The notes under the pieces are model-generated. The model searched no databases and was not told the DNA's origin. It saw nothing but the letters and a program-made list of their open reading frames with translations. A stretch of 64,000 bases of DNA from a candidate division KSB1 bacterium (GTDB lineage: Bacteria; Zhuqueibacterota; Zhuqueibacteria; Zhuqueibacterales; Zhuqueibacteraceae): the NCBI GenBank assembly GCA_034506175.1, contig JAPDQB010000036.1, forward strand, positions 1 through 64,000. Direction: 5' to 3'. Each line of letters begins with the position of its first letter. Position 1 is the stretch's first letter. Made by a program: the position numbers and the translations under genes. This document shows positions 60,831 through 64,000 of the stretch, in pieces.

Positions 60831-61256
60831 ATGGCAAAAAAAGTCGTTACCCAAGTCAAATTGCAAATTCCAGCGGGACAGGCTAATCCCTCGCCGCCGG
60901 TTGGCCCGGCGCTGGGCCAGCATGGCGTGAACATCATGGAGTTTTGCAAACAGTTCAACGCCAAAACTGTCGACAGGTCCGGCCTCGTCATTCCGGTGAT
61001 CATTACGATTTACTCCGACCGGTCGTTTACGTTCATTCTGAAAACGCCGCCGGCTTCGGTTTTGTTGGCAAAAGCTGCGGGGGTTGAAAAAGGCTCGGGC
61101 GAACCGAACCGCAACAAAGTCGGCAAGGTGAGCAAAGCTGAGGTACGGAAAATCGCCGAAACCAAGATGGTGGATTTGAACGCTAATGATATTGAAGCGG
61201 CGATACGGATGGTGGAGGGAACCGCCCGCAGCATGGGCATCGAAGTCACGGCGTAG
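60831..61256 (+). CDS. rplK: Ribosomal protein L11
   Basis: 141 aa, standard length. KLQIPAGQANPSPPVGPALG (about 9-28) with the linker prolines bound by thiostrepton-type factors, GVNIMEFCKQFNAKT, and C-terminal RNA-binding domain ending IRMVEGTARSMGIEV. Part of the GTPase-associated centre of the 50S subunit. Confidence 0.97.
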   Translation: MAKKVVTQVKLQIPAGQANPSPPVGPALGQHGVNIMEFCKQFNAKTVDRSGLVIPVIITIYSDRSFTFILKTPPASVLLAKAAGVEKGSGEPNRNKVGKVSKAEVRKIAETKMVDLNANDIEAAIRMVEGTARSMGIEVTA

Positions 61257-61266
61257 CGCCGCCGCG

Positions 61267-61310
61267 AATTGAAAATTTTAAATTGAAAATTGACAATTTC
61301 CAATTTTCAA
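61267..61310. repeat. AT-rich inverted repeat D between rplK and rplA
   Basis: TTGAAAATTG (61283-61292) and CAATTTTCAA (61301-61310) are inverted copies, preceded by a further AATTGAAAATTTTAAATTG run. The element fills nearly the whole spacer just before the AAAGG of rplA. Confidence 0.6.
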
Positions 61311-61322
61311 TGAAAGGTGGAT

Positions 61323-62030
61323 ATGAAACAACCAAGTCGTCGTTTTAAAGCATTGCAAAAACAAGTCGAGCCGGGAAAGGAATATTCGCTGGAAGAGGCG
61401 GTGAAGCTGTTGAAGAAAACCGCAACGGCGAAATTTGATGAAAGCGTTGAAGTCGCCGTGCGGCTCGGTGTCGATCCGCGTCATGCCGATCAGGCCGTGC
61501 GCGGCACGGTGGCATTGCCGCATGGCACCGGCAAGAGCGTGCGCGTGTTGGTGTTGTGCAAAAGTGCCAAAGAGAAAGAGGCGAAGGACGCCGGCGCCGA
61601 TTATGTCGGCTTTGATGAATATATCAGGAAGATTAACGATGGTTGGTTTGATTTCGACGTGATGATCGCCACGCCGGACGTGATGGGCGAAGTCGGCAAG
61701 CTGGGCAAGATTCTGGGTCCGCGCGGTTTGATGCCGAATCCGAAAAGCGGCACGGTCACGTTCGACGTTGCCAAAGCCGTGCAAGAAGTGAAGGCCGGCA
61801 AGATTGAATTTCGCGTGGATAAAACCGGCATTCTGCACGTCAACGTCGGCAAGGCCTCGTTCTCGGAGCCGCAGTTGGTTGATAATATCCGCACGTTCAT
61901 GGATACGGTCGTGCGCTTGAAGCCGGCCTCGGCCAAGGGGCAATACATTCGCAGCGTGACGATTTCGAGCACGATGGGGCCGGGCATTGCGATCGATCGC
62001 AATGGGATGATGGCTGAAGCGAAGGCGTAG
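61323..62030 (+). CDS. rplA: Ribosomal protein L1
   Basis: 235 aa. KTATAKFDESVEVAVRLGVD (about 30-49), LPHGTGKS, GPRGLMPNPKSGTVT (about 140) and the C-terminal FMDTVVRLKPASAKGQYIRS are L1 signatures. It binds the 23S rRNA L1 stalk and in many bacteria represses its own operon. AAAGG precedes the ATG. Confidence 0.96.
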   Translation: MKQPSRRFKALQKQVEPGKEYSLEEAVKLLKKTATAKFDESVEVAVRLGVDPRHADQAVRGTVALPHGTGKSVRVLVLCKSAKEKEAKDAGADYVGFDEYIRKINDGWFDFDVMIATPDVMGEVGKLGKILGPRGLMPNPKSGTVTFDVAKAVQEVKAGKIEFRVDKTGILHVNVGKASFSEPQLVDNIRTFMDTVVRLKPASAKGQYIRSVTISSTMGPGIAIDRNGMMAEAKA

Positions 62031-62033
62031 TTT

Positions 62034-62102
62034 CTTGGTCGTGCCTTCAGGCATCGTTGTACCAAGCTAAATCTATACTAATTTATTGAACAGCCGGCCC
62101 CT
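62034..62102. repeat. Repeat C arm and hairpin in the rplA-rplJ spacer
   Basis: TTGGTCGTGCCTTCAGGCATC resembles the left arm of repeat C, and a few bases on lies a GGCCCCTGAAGGGGCT hairpin ending in TACTGC. It sits where the L10 leader regulatory RNA is found in other bacteria; whether it regulates rplJL cannot be told. Confidence 0.4.
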
Positions 62103-62138
62103 GAAGGGGCTACTGCAAAAGTTAGAGAAATATTGATC

Positions 62139-62696
62139 ATGGAACAAACACGAGTCATCCGGCCCGAAAAAGCCGAGGCGGTTGCCCTGTTGAGCGAGAA
62201 ATTCGCCAGCGCCCAAAGCGTTTTTCTCACCGATTTTACCGGCTTGACGGTCGAAGCCGTGACGAATTTGCGGCGCAATTTTCGCAAGGCTAATGTAGAC
62301 TATGTGGTGAGTAAAAACACTTTGGCGCGTCTTGCCGCTGAAAAAGCCGGATACGACAAGCTGGTGCCGTACCTCGAAGGTCCGACGGCGTTGGCGTTCG
62401 GCATGAAAGACGCCAGCGCGCCGGCGAAGGTGATTTTGGATTTTTTTAAGGCCAATCAAAAGCCGTCAATCAAGGCAATTATCTTCGAGGGCCAGTTTTT
62501 CGAGGCGAAACAGGCTGAGACGATCTCCAAATTGCCGAGCCGTCAGGAAGTGCTGGCGCAGTTGGCTGGTGGGTTGAAGGCGCCGCTGACGAATTTGGTC
62601 GGTGGCTTGCAGGCGGTGTTGAGCGACTTTGTTTATGTGATGAAAGCGTATTCGGATAAGAAAGAAAAAGAAGCCGCACCGCAACAAAATTCGTAA
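62139..62696 (+). CDS. rplJ: Ribosomal protein L10
   Basis: 185 aa from ATG 62139 (a TTG two codons earlier is possible). KAEAVALLSEKFASAQSVFL, DFTGLTVEAVTNLRRNFRKA and VSKNTLARLA are L10 signatures; the C-terminal helix (about 150-180) anchors L7/L12 dimers. Stalk base of the 50S subunit. Confidence 0.95.
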   Translation: MEQTRVIRPEKAEAVALLSEKFASAQSVFLTDFTGLTVEAVTNLRRNFRKANVDYVVSKNTLARLAAEKAGYDKLVPYLEGPTALAFGMKDASAPAKVILDFFKANQKPSIKAIIFEGQFFEAKQAETISKLPSRQEVLAQLAGGLKAPLTNLVGGLQAVLSDFVYVMKAYSDKKEKEAAPQQNS

Positions 62697-62899
62697 GTCA
62701 AAATGATTGGGGTCAGAAAGATTTTAAATTTTTTAAATCAATTTGACGTGAATGATTTTGACTTTAAAAGAGTATTACGGCAAAATAATTTGAACACTTT
62801 AACGGTTTTGTCCAAAATTGTCTTGCCTGTTTGAATACAGCTTAGATAATAACGTGGCATTTATTCAAGAGCAACTTTCCGTCAAAAGGAGGATTCACA
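62697..62899. other. rplJ-rplL spacer, 203 bp
   Basis: No gene. AT-rich, with TTGAC-like elements (about 62741 and 62757) and TAGATAAT near 62845 that might form an internal promoter raising L7/L12 supply; not convincing enough to call separately. Confidence 0.4.
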
Positions 62900-63304
62900 G
62901 TGTCTACCGCAGTGTCCCCGAAGCAGGAAGAGCTCCTGCATGCAATTGAGACGATGTCGGTTCTCGATCTCGTCAATCTCGTCAAAACGATGGAAGAGCG
63001 CTGGGGCGTGAAGGCCTCGGCGCCGATGATGACGATGCCGGCCATGGTCCCTGCTGCCGGCGGCCCGGCGCCGGCTCCGGCTGCTGAAGAGCAAACCGAG
63101 TTCAACGTCATTCTCGCCAATGCCGGCGCGAACAAAATCAACGTCATCAAAGTCGTGCGGGCGTTGACCAACCTTGGTCTGAAAGAGGCGAAAGATCTCG
63201 TTGACGGCGCGCCAAAAACGATCAAGGAAGGCGCGAACAAGGAAGAGGCGCAGCAGATGAAGGCGAAACTCGAGGAAGCTGGCGCCACCGTCGAAATTAA
63301 ATAA
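62900..63304 (+). CDS. rplL: Ribosomal protein L7/L12
   Basis: 134 aa starting at GTG with AAAAGGAGGATT upstream. N-terminal dimerisation helices (about 8-38: LLHAIETMSVLDLVNLVKTM), an Ala/Pro/Met hinge (about 45-68), and the C-terminal domain EFNVILANAGANKINVIKVV and GLKEAKDLVDGAPKTIKEG. Recruits translation GTPases; four to six copies per ribosome. Confidence 0.96.
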   Translation: MSTAVSPKQEELLHAIETMSVLDLVNLVKTMEERWGVKASAPMMTMPAMVPAAGGPAPAPAAEEQTEFNVILANAGANKINVIKVVRALTNLGLKEAKDLVDGAPKTIKEGANKEEAQQMKAKLEEAGATVEIK

Positions 63305-63332
63305 GGATGAGTTCATTTAACGCGAGCCTACG

Positions 63333-64000
63333 ATGTTTCAAAATTTAGAGCGTCGTTCATTTTCCCGGCTGAATGCGGTCATTGACCTGCCGGATTTGTT
63401 GGATATTCAGCTCAAGTCGTTCAACGACTTCATGCAAGCAGAAGTCGATCCGGCCAAGCGCGCCAACAAGGGCCTGCAGGCGGTGTTCACCAGCATCTTC
63501 CCGATTTATGACAGCCGGGAGAATTTTTGTCTGGAGTTCGTCGAGTATTATCTCGAAAAACCCAAGTACGATGTGGACGAATGCCAGGAGCGTGGCGTCA
63601 CCTACTCGGTGCCGCTGAAAGCCAAGCTGCGTTTGTCGGTGAAGGACGAAGAAAGCGGTTCGTACGGCGAGACCACTGAGCAGGTGGTGTATCTCGGCAA
63701 TATTCCGTATATGACCAACCGCGGCACCTTCATCATCAACGGCGCCGAGCGCATCGTGGTGAGCCAGTTGCATCGCTCGCCCGGCGTGTTCTTTGATGAA
63801 TTGAAGCATCCGAACGGAACGAAGATGTTTGCGGCGCGCATCATTCCGTTGCGCGGCTCGTGGGTCGAGTTCACCACCGACATCAACGACGTGATGTACG
63901 TGTACATCGACCGCCGCAAGAAATTTCCGGTGACGACGCTGTTGCGCGCGCTGGGTTATTCCACCGACCGCGATCTGCTTCAGCTTTTCGATCTTGTCGA
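63333..64000 (+). CDS. rpoB: RNA polymerase beta subunit, 5' part
   Basis: The first 222 codons before the window ends. The start MFQNLERRSFSRLNAVIDLP then DLLDIQLKSFNDFMQ, IYDSRENFCLEFVEYYL, YLGNIPYMTNRGTFIINGAE and RIVVSQLHRSPGVFFD are beta-subunit protrusion and lobe motifs. It follows rplL by 28 bp in the universal rplKAJL-rpoBC order. The rest lies beyond the window. Confidence 0.96.
   Translation, partial: MFQNLERRSFSRLNAVIDLPDLLDIQLKSFNDFMQAEVDPAKRANKGLQAVFTSIFPIYDSRENFCLEFVEYYLEKPKYDVDECQERGVTYSVPLKAKLRLSVKDEESGSYGETTEQVVYLGNIPYMTNRGTFIINGAERIVVSQLHRSPGVFFDELKHPNGTKMFAARIIPLRGSWVEFTTDINDVMYVYIDRRKKFPVTTLLRALGYSTDRDLLQLFDLV

Overview
The window looks like a chromosomal segment of a Gram-negative bacterium of the FCB superphylum, most plausibly a KSB1- or Calditrichota-like lineage. 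The main evidence is a 2774-residue exported protein ending in a 'SQNYPNPFNPTT' type IX-like sorting domain. Supporting signs are lipoproteins, an MCE/MlaD protein and moderately GC-rich DNA. The phylum call is inference; that this is bacterial core chromosome is secure (rnpB, recJ, secA, topA, nusB, secE-nusG-rplKAJL-rpoB).

Layout. 0.26-9.4 kb: M48 membrane protease, GNAT and Nudix enzymes, a small lipoprotein, a LysM protein, a phoH-pgpH-ybeY operon and a periplasmic cytochrome c resembling the soluble half of cytochrome-FTR1 iron permeases. 9.6-16.9 kb: membrane protein, an odd GalT-like protein, a PD40 propeller, a HAD enzyme, an FAD/NAD(P) reductase with a small metallopeptidase, and a C4 zinc-ribbon protein behind a leader containing a terminator hairpin. 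17.1-19.3 kb: RNase P RNA and recJ.

19.3-37.7 kb: acyl-CoA catabolism (biotin-dependent carboxyltransferase, AtuA and its small partner domain, enoyl-CoA hydratase, two acyl-CoA dehydrogenases, thiolase, 3-hydroxyacyl-CoA dehydrogenase, branched-chain aminotransferase). This suggests use of branched-chain amino acids or terpenoids. The genes are separated by toxin-antitoxin, defence-like or unknown cassettes, many of them broken. Intact are DUF433-DUF5615, MntA-HepT and an Rpn nuclease. Remnants are ParE/RelE, two Phd, HicB and PIN here, with TIR x2, MNT and DUF433-DUF5615 further along.

38-48.7 kb: nusB, two broken TIR genes, secA, topA, a Xer recombinase, hpf, hprK and an MCE protein. 49.8-58.1 kb: the giant surface protein, with an SGNH hydrolase, two LamG-like domains, FN3 and 13 Ig-like repeats, two of which carry a nested carbohydrate-binding domain. 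58.9-64 kb: tRNA-Thr/Tyr/Thr/Gly, rpmG, tRNA-Trp, secE, nusG, rplK, rplA, rplJ, rplL and the start of rpoB. This is the classical tufB-rpoB arrangement but without tuf.

Several short palindromic repeat families are scattered between genes. One copy lies inside a broken nucleotidyltransferase gene, which suggests these elements move.
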